Of a stretch of DNA of 64,000 bases, positions 20,117-28,209 are shown one piece after another. Position 1 is the first letter of the stretch, and each line of letters opens with the position of its first letter. The DNA lies in NCBI GenBank assembly GCA_963832945.1, contig CAWHVV010000018.1, positions 11,148-75,147 on the forward strand, written 5' to 3'. Position numbers and translations under genes: made by a program. Below the pieces are notes generated by a model that had not been told where the DNA came from, searched no databases, and worked only from the letters and a program-made list of their open reading frames with translations. The DNA comes from JAFEDN01 sp963832945 (GTDB lineage Bacteria; Pseudomonadota; Gammaproteobacteria; Coxiellales; Coxiellaceae).

Positions 20117-20543
20117 AGAAATTAAGGGATATCTGCCGCATCGTTATCCTTTTATCATGATCGACCGGATTATAGAAATCATTCCGGGGAAATCCATTAC
20201 CGCCATTAAAAACGTCACGATCAATGAGCCTTTTTTTAGCGGCCATTTCCCGTGCATGTCTGTCATGCCGGGCGTGTTGATGGTTGAAGCGATGGCGCAG
20301 GTTTCCGGCATTTTAATTTATAAAACTTTAGGGATTGTACCCAAGAGCGAATTATATTTTTTAGCGGGCGTCGATAATGCGCGTTTCAAGCGCCTGGTGA
20401 CGCCTGGCGATCAATTGCGCCTGCATATTGAACTGGGCAAGCGCCGTATGGATTTATGGAAATTCACCGGCGTCGCCTCCGTAGACGGTGAGGTGGCCTG
20501 CACAGCCGAATTTATGAATATTAAGGAACAGCAAAGTGATTGA
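20097..20543 (+). CDS. fabZ: 3-hydroxyacyl-ACP dehydratase FabZ
   Basis: Dehydrates 3-hydroxyacyl-ACP in fatty acid elongation, drawing on the same hydroxyacyl-ACP pool as LpxA and LpxD. It is a hot-dog fold with the catalytic His in GHFP and Glu in VEAMAQ, preceded by the family motif PHRYPFIMIDRI. The ATG at 20097 has a strong GGGGAGGAG site about eight bases upstream; the longer frame to 20079 is not needed. Length is 148 residues. It overlaps lpxD by 20 bases and lpxA by eight. Confidence 0.96.
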   Translation: MEQMNIEEIKGYLPHRYPFIMIDRIIEIIPGKSITAIKNVTINEPFFSGHFPCMSVMPGVLMVEAMAQVSGILIYKTLGIVPKSELYFLAGVDNARFKRLVTPGDQLRLHIELGKRRMDLWKFTGVASVDGEVACTAEFMNIKEQQSD

Positions 20544-21378
20544 TTCTCGGGCAATAATTGATCCCGGTGCGAAAATAGCCCCCGGTGTAAAAATCGGTCC
20601 ATTTACCCGCATTGGCCCGGATGTGGAAATTGGTGAAGACACTGTCATTGGTTCACATGTGGTTATCGATAAAAATACCCGGGTGGGCAAAAAAAATAAA
20701 ATCTACGATTTTGCGGCCATTGGCGGCGATCCGCAGGATATAACGCCACAGGACCGCGAAACATTTCTGGAAATAGGGGACCACAATATCCTTCGTGAAT
20801 TTTGCACCGTGAACCGGGGATCTAATAAAGCGGTGGGCAGTGGAACTACCCGGGTTGGGCATCACAACATGCTGATGGCTTATACCCATATTGGTCATGA
20901 TAGCCAAATCGGTAATCATATTATTTTTGCGAATAATGCCTCGACCGCGGGTCATGTGATTGTGGACGATTATGCCAATTTGGGCGGTTTTGTTGCCATA
21001 CATCAATTTGTGCGCATAGGCAGTTATAGTTTTTTGTCTCGTGCTACCCAGATAGCGCAGGACATTTTACCCTACATGCTCGTCATCGGTACTCCCGGTA
21101 GCCCGGTGGGATTGAATCTGGTGGGATTAAAAAGGCGCCGCGTGCCTGTGGAAGTCATGCGCGTTTTGAAATACGTTTATCAATTATTTTATCGCCGGGA
21201 TTTAAAATTGACTGAAATTCGTCAGGAACTCGAACAGATTTCCCAACATCACCCTGAAATTAAGCTCTTTCTGGACATTATGGATAATACCAAACGCGGG
21301 ATAGCCCGTCCCCGTCTGCACCGCCATCATCTTTTAGAGTTTGAGGATGATCATTCCAGCGCTATTGCCAGTGAGTGA
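20536..21378 (+). CDS. lpxA: UDP-N-acetylglucosamine acyltransferase
   Basis: First step of lipid A synthesis: adds a 3-hydroxyacyl chain from ACP to UDP-GlcNAc. Left-handed beta-helix hexapeptide repeats run through about residue 185 (for example IAPGVKIGPFTRIG). The catalytic His is in AYTHIGHDSQIGN. The C-terminal helical domain follows. It starts at GTG within fabZ. At 280 residues it is slightly longer than the usual 255-265, the excess lying in a His- and acid-rich tail. Confidence 0.95.
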   Translation: MIDSRAIIDPGAKIAPGVKIGPFTRIGPDVEIGEDTVIGSHVVIDKNTRVGKKNKIYDFAAIGGDPQDITPQDRETFLEIGDHNILREFCTVNRGSNKAVGSGTTRVGHHNMLMAYTHIGHDSQIGNHIIFANNASTAGHVIVDDYANLGGFVAIHQFVRIGSYSFLSRATQIAQDILPYMLVIGTPGSPVGLNLVGLKRRRVPVEVMRVLKYVYQLFYRRDLKLTEIRQELEQISQHHPEIKLFLDIMDNTKRGIARPRLHRHHLLEFEDDHSSAIASE

Positions 21379-21420
21379 GTGAATCGGTAAACTACCCTGC
21401 AGTTATGGTCACTGTGGGGG

Positions 21421-22053
21421 GTGTTTGTGTTAAAAAAGCTATTACCAAAGCAGGAAAATTTTTTTGAGCTTTTTGAACAGGCCGCTTTTCAATTAGAAAG
21501 TGCATCTGAACATTTTGTGCAGATGGGACAGGATTTACCACATGCCAATGATTATGCCAAATTAATCGCTGAACACGAAGCAACTGCCGATAATTACGCA
21601 CGAGCGACCTTTGATCTCTTGCACAAGGCCTTTATTACCCCATTTGACCGGCACGATATTCATCGTTTGACACGTAAACTGGATGATATTCTGGATATTA
21701 TTAATCGCACCACTCAGCGCATTGTTTTATATCAATTTAAATCATTGCCTCCCGGCGTGTTGCAGATCAATGCATTAGTGTTGCGGGCAGTGCGGGCGGT
21801 CAAAAAGGCTTTAAGTCAACTCAAAAATTTAAAAAATGCTCCCGAAATTATTCAGCTTTGTAATGAAATCAGTGAGACCGACAGCCGGGCAGAGCAGATT
21901 ATGCTGGAGGGCGTTGACAAATTATTCACGGATGAACAGGATTTTAAATACTTGCTGAAGGCAAAAGAAATTTTCGATTATGCGACTGAAATAGTTCATG
22001 AATGCCATGATTTGGCGGATATTATTAAAGGCATTGTATTGGAGTATGCCTGA
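21421..22053 (+). CDS. DUF47/PhoU-like protein, partner of Pit transporter
   Basis: A helical PhoU-like protein of the DUF47 (TIGR00153) family, about 210 residues, commonly encoded directly before a low-affinity phosphate transporter and thought to regulate it. KLLPKQENFFELFEQ at the start, DDILDIINRTTQRIVLY in the middle and ALVLRAVRAVKKA fit the family. The start is GTG, either 21421 or six bases later. Its stop overlaps the ATG of pit, indicating coupling. Confidence 0.88.
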   Translation: MFVLKKLLPKQENFFELFEQAAFQLESASEHFVQMGQDLPHANDYAKLIAEHEATADNYARATFDLLHKAFITPFDRHDIHRLTRKLDDILDIINRTTQRIVLYQFKSLPPGVLQINALVLRAVRAVKKALSQLKNLKNAPEIIQLCNEISETDSRAEQIMLEGVDKLFTDEQDFKYLLKAKEIFDYATEIVHECHDLADIIKGIVLEYA

Positions 22054-23066
22054 TGGGTCATGAATTGTTGCTCATCATTTTTTTGGTGGGACTGGCGTTT
22101 TTATTTGACTTTCTGAATGGTTTTCATGATTCCGCCAATTCCATCGCCACCATCGTTTCCACACGTACTTTAAAACCACATTGGGCGGTGATTTGGGCGG
22201 CATTCTTTAATTTTATTGCATTTCTGTTTTTCAAACTGCACGTCGCGGATACCATGGGTACGGGTTTGATCGATCCCGGCATCGTCGATAAGCAACTGAT
22301 CTTTACTACTCTTTGCGGCGCCATATTCTGGAATCTATTAACCTGGTATTACGGCATCCCTTCCAGTTCTTCGCATGCTTTAATAGGCGGTTTGGTGGGT
22401 TCTGCACTGGTTAAGGCGGGCTATCATTCCATCCAGTTTGCCGGAATTAGCAAAGTCGTGGCTTCCATTTTTCTGTCGCCTTTATTAGGATTTTTTTTAG
22501 GATTATTGCTTATGTACCTCGTGACGGTCATTTTCTTCCATTTTACCCGCGCAAAAGTGGATAAATGGTTCCAGCGGGTGCAATTTCTTTCCTCAGCGCT
22601 GATGAGTCTTGGTCACGGCGCCAATGACGCCCAAAAAACCATGGGTATTATAGCGATTTTATTATTTTCATCTCATCTGTTAGGCCCCACTTTTTATGTG
22701 CCGATCTGGGTCATTATTACCTGTAACTTCGTCATGGCCTTGGGTACTTTATTGGGAGGATGGCGAATCGTAAAAACCATGGGAATGCGGATTACCAAAT
22801 TAAAGCCGGTGCACGGGAGCTGCGCTGAATTTGCCGGAGCTATGACTTTGTTTGCAGCGACACATCTTGGAATTCCCGTATCAACGACGCATACAATCGC
22901 TGGAGCCATTTTCGGAGTGGGTTCCAGTAACAGGGCTTCCGCCGTGCGATGGGGAATTGCCCAGCGCATTGTGTTGGCATGGGTGATTACTTTACCCGCC
23001 GCGGGACTTTTTTCCGGCGTACTCTGGATAATTATTCATTGGCTTCAAGGTTTGCTGAAGATATAG
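22053..23066 (+). CDS. pit: PiT-family inorganic phosphate transporter
   Basis: Inner-membrane cation-coupled phosphate carrier. The two PiT signature repeats are present: GFHDSANSIATIVSTR near the N-terminus and GHGANDAQKTMGI in the second half, both inside hydrophobic segments. GIPSSSSHALIGG and GIPVSTTHTIAGA form the second repeated pair. The 337-residue length corresponds to the short bacterial type. It forms a two-gene operon with the preceding DUF47 gene. Confidence 0.94.
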   Translation: MGHELLLIIFLVGLAFLFDFLNGFHDSANSIATIVSTRTLKPHWAVIWAAFFNFIAFLFFKLHVADTMGTGLIDPGIVDKQLIFTTLCGAIFWNLLTWYYGIPSSSSHALIGGLVGSALVKAGYHSIQFAGISKVVASIFLSPLLGFFLGLLLMYLVTVIFFHFTRAKVDKWFQRVQFLSSALMSLGHGANDAQKTMGIIAILLFSSHLLGPTFYVPIWVIITCNFVMALGTLLGGWRIVKTMGMRITKLKPVHGSCAEFAGAMTLFAATHLGIPVSTTHTIAGAIFGVGSSNRASAVRWGIAQRIVLAWVITLPAAGLFSGVLWIIIHWLQGLLKI

Positions 23067-23084
23067 AGAGATAAGGAGATATCA

Positions 23085-23863
23085 TTGGCTCTAATGAATA
23101 ACGAAGCATTTAAATTAAAAGCTAATTTTTATCCCGTGACGGTGATTAAATTTTTCCGCTGTGATCAGCGCAGCGTTTTACAGCAACTGAAAGAAATTAT
23201 GCGAAAGGCGCCTAATTATTTTCATCAATCTCCCGTCATTATTGATGTCACGCATTTAAAGCGCCCGTCTAAGGGCTTGGACCTGGCCAGACTGTTGCAG
23301 ACATTGCGCGAGTATCAACTGATTCCTGTCGGTGTCCAGGGCTTATCACCTGCCGAAGAGGACAGCGCTGAGGCATTAGGATTGGCGCTATGGCAATCCA
23401 GCGCAGCAAATAGAGATATCCGGGAAGTTTCTGAATCTGCGCCGGAATATAAGATAGAGCCTCACTCCGAGTCTCCCCCGGAAGAAACTTCAGTAAGAAT
23501 GCCTTCTAAATGGCCAAATACAGTCGTGACTAAACCGGTCCGCTCGGGTATGCGTGTCTATGCCAAACAGAGTAATTTAATTTTACTGGCCCCTGTGAGT
23601 TCAGGGGCGGAGTGTATTGCGGATGGAGACATTTTTTGTTACGCTCCTGTGAGAGGCCGGATTTTAGCCGGTGCGAGCGGCGATTTGCAGGCGCAAATTT
23701 TTTGCCAATCTCTGGAACTGAATTAATCGCCATTGCAGGTTATTATTTGCTCTATGACGAATGTCCTCCCGAAAAAACTGGATGTTTTCAAATTCTACTA
23801 AAAGAGAGCAAACTCTATATTCATAATTTTTCTTTAGAAAGGAGTGTATTGTGTCAAAAATAA
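23085..23863 (+). CDS. minC: Septum site-determining protein MinC, frame break near the C-terminus
   Basis: Inhibitor of FtsZ polymerisation that, with MinD, keeps division at mid-cell. The N-terminal domain (FKLKANFYPVTVIKF) and the C-terminal beta-helix (VRSGMRVYAKQSNLILLAPV, GAECIADGDIFCYAPVRGR) are clear. TTG at 23085 is the likely start because AAGGAG lies six bases before it; the ATG at 23094 is too far from that site. The frame ends early in QSLELN. The next frame supplies the expected TELIAIAGYY end and stops at 23863, overlapping minD. One missing G near 23714 restores 259 residues. Treat as an indel in a functional gene. Confidence 0.92.
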
Positions 23864-24672
23864 TTGTCGTGACATCCGGTAAGGGTGGGGTTGGGAAGAC
23901 GACTACGAGCGCCTCCTTTGCCATGGGGTTAGCCAACGCCGGTTATAAAACCGTCGTCATTGATTTTGATATTGGTTTGCGTAATCTGGATTTGGTGATG
24001 GGGTGTGAACGCCGTGTTATTTACGACGTTGCCAGCATTATTCATCATGAAGCGACCGTTAAACAGGCTCTGATAAAAGATAAGAACAGTCCGAATTTAT
24101 TTATTCTCGCCGCATCACAAACTCGCGATAAAAATATTCTTACTCTTGAAGCGGTGGAAGCGATTATGTCGGAGCTTCGCGAATCATTTGATTATATCGT
24201 CTGTGATTCCCCAGCCGGAATTGAACAGGGAGCGCTGATGGCCATGTATTTTGCGGATAGCGCTTTAGTTGTGAGTAATCCGGAGGTGTCTTCGGTGCGT
24301 GACGCCGACCGTATTTTGGGATTCTTGGACAGTAAAACATTGTTAGCGATTCAGGGAAAAGAAATTGAGAAACATTTAATCGTCACGCGTTATGCACCTA
24401 AGCGGGTTTCCAGCGGTGACATGATGTCTCTGGAAGATATTCAGGACTTATTGGGCATTCCATTATTAGGAGTCATTAGTGAATGTCAGTCGGTATTAAA
24501 GGCTTCCAACATGGGCGAACCGGTGATACTCGATAAAAAAAGCAGAGCGGGCCAGGATTACGACCAGATTGTTCGCCGTTTCCTGGGTAAATCAAGAGGG
24601 GCTGAAACCGTTAAAAAACCGCTCTCGTTATTGCAGCGATTGTTTAAAAACAATAAGGAGCTGGTATCATGA
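23851..24672 (+). CDS. minD: Septum site-determining ATPase MinD
   Basis: Membrane-associated ATPase that recruits MinC and oscillates with MinE. The deviant Walker A motif GKGGVGKTTT begins at residue 10, DFDIGLRNLDLVMG is the switch region, and CDSPAGIEQGA is the Walker B region. The C-terminal tail LLQRLFKNNKE is the expected amphipathic membrane-targeting helix. It starts at GTG with GAAAGGAG upstream and overlaps minE by four bases. Confidence 0.97.
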   Translation: MSKIIVVTSGKGGVGKTTTSASFAMGLANAGYKTVVIDFDIGLRNLDLVMGCERRVIYDVASIIHHEATVKQALIKDKNSPNLFILAASQTRDKNILTLEAVEAIMSELRESFDYIVCDSPAGIEQGALMAMYFADSALVVSNPEVSSVRDADRILGFLDSKTLLAIQGKEIEKHLIVTRYAPKRVSSGDMMSLEDIQDLLGIPLLGVISECQSVLKASNMGEPVILDKKSRAGQDYDQIVRRFLGKSRGAETVKKPLSLLQRLFKNNKELVS

Positions 24673-24929
24673 AATGGATTAATAACCTTTTGGGCGCCCG
24701 TTCAGCCAGTATGGCTAAAGACCGCCTGAAAATCGTCATTGCCCAGGAACGTTCCGCGAAGGGTCAACCGGATTTTCTGCCTCTGTTGCATAAAGAAATT
24801 TTGGCCGTTATCGAAAAATATATGCGCATCAGCTCGGATATGGTCGAAGTAGATTTCAGCCATCAGGACAAAAGCGCTATTCTTAAACTGAACGTCGTTC
24901 TGCCGGATAGCAATAAAGAAAGAGGGTAG
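24669..24929 (+). CDS. minE: Cell division topological specificity factor MinE
   Basis: Displaces MinC from MinD and stimulates MinD ATPase, producing pole-to-pole oscillation. The 86-residue protein shows the anti-MinCD segment (AKDRLKIVIAQERS) and the C-terminal dimerisation domain. It overlaps minD by four bases and ends five bases from the convergent kinase-ankyrin gene. Confidence 0.95.
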   Translation: MKWINNLLGARSASMAKDRLKIVIAQERSAKGQPDFLPLLHKEILAVIEKYMRISSDMVEVDFSHQDKSAILKLNVVLPDSNKERG

Positions 24930-24933
24930 GTCA

Positions 24934-27927
24934 TTACCAGGAATTTCTGCGTATAGTGCGACAACCTGTACGCGGTTCTATTGAGGCGCAGGTTGTTACT
25001 TCACCGCTGGCTAATTTTATTTTTTTCCAAAAAGAATTTTTAAGTAAGCCGGCTATATGTTGTCTCTGCCGCAACGCTAATTGCAATGGTGTCGTTTGTT
25101 TTCTATTTAAAAAAATTTTCTGATTAGGATCAGCGCCATAATTCAGTAAGCAATGAATTATTTTTTCATCTGAATTAAAGTGAATTGCAGTATATAAAGG
25201 ACTGAAAAGGTCGTAACTCAGAGTATTGTTGTAAAGATAAAAAATGGGCAAAACCAGATTAACATCAGCCTCTGTCTCAAGCAGTAAGCGTAGCGCTTTG
25301 GATTGATTGTGGAGCATCGCAATCTGCAAGGGCGAGATTTTGTATCTGCATTTATGTTCAGCGCTGTATTTTGAGATCAACCATTCTAAAACTAAGGCGC
25401 TACCATGTTGAGCCGCAATACCCATTGGAGAATAACCACGGTCGTTTGAAATGTTCACTAATGTAGGATATTTTTTTAAGAGACAATCCGCCTTTTCTTT
25501 TTTATCTTGTGCAATGGCAGTTATAAATTGTTGACGTAGTCGTAGATAGGGGTTAACGGTTGAATTAATGATATTTAAATTGATGCCTTCTTCTTTTAAC
25601 GTCTTTATTATACCAAAACCCTTATAATTTTGTGATTTAGTTTCATGGATATATAATAATTCTACTTCTGAGAGGCTTAGTTGAGAAGGAATGAGTACTT
25701 CAATGTAATTTCTGTATGCGTCATATTCTTTAGGAAATTTTTTAAAGCAAATCCGGAAAGCAATACAATTTAACCATTCATCGCTACTCTTCAATAATAA
25801 TAATTCAATCGTATCAAAGGAGCAGGGTGTATAAGAACGCTCTGCACTTGAATCAGAACGAAAATAATCCTCAGGAAAAAATAACATTTGGTCACTAGAA
25901 AATAAAGTGATAAAAGAATTTCCGTTAACACCTGGAATATTTTCACGATCAGGTAAAATTAATCTTCCACGACGCGGTCTCGCTAACGGATTTTCTTTAA
26001 ATAACTGTAATAATTTAGGGGATAAGTGCTTAAATAAATCCAGTTCTCTATTTTGATCGTGATCATTTTGTTTTGTTTCAAAGCCGCCTAAACGACTGTT
26101 GTTAAATGGCCAGGTTACAACTCCGCTTTTCTTTAAATACTTCGGAGCCTGGTCAATAATAAATTCTGCTGCGAGCCCAAAACCTAAACGCTCTAATCGT
26201 GCAATGAGAGTTTGTTTAATACTAGAGAATTCAACCAGTTTTTTTAGATTGATTCCACGGGTTTCACTCACCACATCAGACCAAATTCTTCTAGCAAAAG
26301 CAGGTTTGTTTTCGGCGCATTGAGCAGTCGTTAGAGCATGGTATATTTGCTCTTCAATATAGGAATTTTTTTCTTTTAAGGGTAATGCTTTGCTCCTGTT
26401 TCGTAGGTAATATGACTTTTCTTCCTCAAAATTCCGAGCTAACACGCCTTGTACGAGATCTATTACTTGACCGCATATGAGCAGTACTATTTCGTACTTT
26501 AGCGTAACTTTTTCCGGCAAGGGTGGTGGGCGCGGCATTCTCTTGGATTCAGCGGGACATAACTTATTTAATCGTTCACACAAAAAAACTGGTATAGGAC
26601 GTCTGTCTGGCGATTCGCTCAAACAGTCCTCCATGATTTTTATCAGTTCCTTGGGTGTATCTTTTGGAATAAAATGCCGGGAATTTTTAGAATCAGACAG
26701 ATCCTTACCTATAAAAATAATATCACCATCAGCATTGATCTCTATCATCGGAGGTGGGAGACGGCGAGTGATTAATTCCCAAAGTACCATTCCAAAACTA
26801 TATATGTCTGTTGCTTTTGATACTTCATCCACACGATCATCATAAAATTCCGGAGGCGTCCAATGCCAGGCTTGCCTATAGACATCATCACAAGCGATTT
26901 TGCCTGATTTTAATAGAGATGAACCAAAATCGGCCAATTTAATATGGTTATCTTCATCTACTAATATATTGGCACTTTTTAAATCTACATACCAAATATT
27001 ATTATTATGCAGATCCTCTAATCCTATGGCAATATCCAAGGCTATTTGACAACGGATCGGCCATGGCAGTTCTTTTTTACCATAGATGAGATCAAATAAA
27101 TTTCCATGGGGCATAAACTTCACCACCAGAGAATAGGGTTTTTCTAAAATAACACCGACCAGATCTACTAAGGAAGAAGATTCAACGCAGGCGATAATAG
27201 CGGCTTCTTTAATAATATCGCTTTGATTTAAGGCATTGCCAGGGTCTTTAATGACGACAGTTATATTTTTCCATTCGCCAACAAATAAGTCGTGATTACC
27301 GCGGTATAGCCGTCTATGAATTTTTATGTCATCTCGATTAATGGCATTGATTAATTTCTTTCCTCTCGGGGTATCTATCATAATAGATTCACGAGTTATT
27401 TTATCGCCAATAAATTGCTGTTCCTTGAGTTCCCCATTCGAACTACAAAAATAAAAATTGGGATCTAAAAAAATCATGGCAGAATTATTAAAGGATAAGC
27501 AATTTGGTTTATGTTCATAATGATAAATGAAATCATTGACATTTACATTTTTGTCAGAATTTTTTGTTATCTCTAGTAGCCGCAGCAATTTTAAAGCAGG
27601 ATCTTCGCTTTCCTGGCTCCCGCGTTCACCAAAATTTATTTCAATTTCAAAATAGAGGTTTAAATAATAAGGAAAATAAAAACGTCTTTTATCATTGGGG
27701 TAAATCATAGGCATTTTTAATTCATTTTTTTCTTTTAGATCGGGATTGTATTCCTTTATCGTATTATTGTAATACCCGGAAACTGTCCGTGTGCTCAATA
27801 TATTTAAGATTTCTAGTTGATCCGCTTCGTCGTGAAAATTAAAAACAATCTGATTGTTTGTCGCTGTGATGAAATATTTTGACTGCTTTTGATCAAAATT
27901 CATTTTACTTTCATCTTGCATTGTCAT
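24934..27927 (-). CDS. Protein kinase with C-terminal ankyrin repeats, 997 residues, probable effector
   Basis: A paralogue of the gene at 4369-8355, lacking its first 345 residues; the two align from YFITATNNQIVFNF to the end. Kinase residues are Lys227 (ITVVIKD), catalytic Asp315 (WYVDLKSANIL) and Asp333 (ADFGSSL), followed by WTPPEF and DIYSFGMVLWE, so catalysis looks intact. Ankyrin-type repeats lie at about 830-970 (YSPMGIAAQHG, SPLQIAMLHNQSKALRLLLE). The C-terminal end TTCASIEP matches TTCTSIVP in the paralogue, then extends. It is convergent with minE. The two genes probably arose by duplication with gain or loss of the N-terminal region; a host-directed effector role is inferred. Confidence 0.8.
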   Translation of the reverse strand: MTMQDESKMNFDQKQSKYFITATNNQIVFNFHDEADQLEILNILSTRTVSGYYNNTIKEYNPDLKEKNELKMPMIYPNDKRRFYFPYYLNLYFEIEINFGERGSQESEDPALKLLRLLEITKNSDKNVNVNDFIYHYEHKPNCLSFNNSAMIFLDPNFYFCSSNGELKEQQFIGDKITRESIMIDTPRGKKLINAINRDDIKIHRRLYRGNHDLFVGEWKNITVVIKDPGNALNQSDIIKEAAIIACVESSSLVDLVGVILEKPYSLVVKFMPHGNLFDLIYGKKELPWPIRCQIALDIAIGLEDLHNNNIWYVDLKSANILVDEDNHIKLADFGSSLLKSGKIACDDVYRQAWHWTPPEFYDDRVDEVSKATDIYSFGMVLWELITRRLPPPMIEINADGDIIFIGKDLSDSKNSRHFIPKDTPKELIKIMEDCLSESPDRRPIPVFLCERLNKLCPAESKRMPRPPPLPEKVTLKYEIVLLICGQVIDLVQGVLARNFEEEKSYYLRNRSKALPLKEKNSYIEEQIYHALTTAQCAENKPAFARRIWSDVVSETRGINLKKLVEFSSIKQTLIARLERLGFGLAAEFIIDQAPKYLKKSGVVTWPFNNSRLGGFETKQNDHDQNRELDLFKHLSPKLLQLFKENPLARPRRGRLILPDRENIPGVNGNSFITLFSSDQMLFFPEDYFRSDSSAERSYTPCSFDTIELLLLKSSDEWLNCIAFRICFKKFPKEYDAYRNYIEVLIPSQLSLSEVELLYIHETKSQNYKGFGIIKTLKEEGINLNIINSTVNPYLRLRQQFITAIAQDKKEKADCLLKKYPTLVNISNDRGYSPMGIAAQHGSALVLEWLISKYSAEHKCRYKISPLQIAMLHNQSKALRLLLETEADVNLVLPIFYLYNNTLSYDLFSPLYTAIHFNSDEKIIHCLLNYGADPNQKIFLNRKQTTPLQLALRQRQHIAGLLKNSFWKKIKLASGEVTTCASIEPRTGCRTIRRNSW

Positions 27928-28209
27928 TTTCTCTTATTCATGTTGACCTTGCCCCGCTTCGGCATCTAATCAATAGCATTAAGATAAAATTCTCTCATTT
28001 TATAAGCAAAATATCAATTTTACTCCCTTTATAATTTGCATATATAATTTAAGAGGCCACTATCAAAAAGAAAATTATAATGGGACACGCCTGGAAGGCG
28101 TCCAATGCCATCTTGAATTTTGTGGAAATTTTAATTATGCTAGCCTTATATTTTGCATCCAATCATTTTAAGAAAAAATATAAGTCATAATGACTAAGGA
28201 GACTTGTTT

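Noticed and set aside
24961..24996. Inverted repeat ACAACCTG/CAGGTTGT as terminator between minE and the kinase gene
   Set aside because: It lies inside the kinase coding end, is only 8 bases and has no T run.
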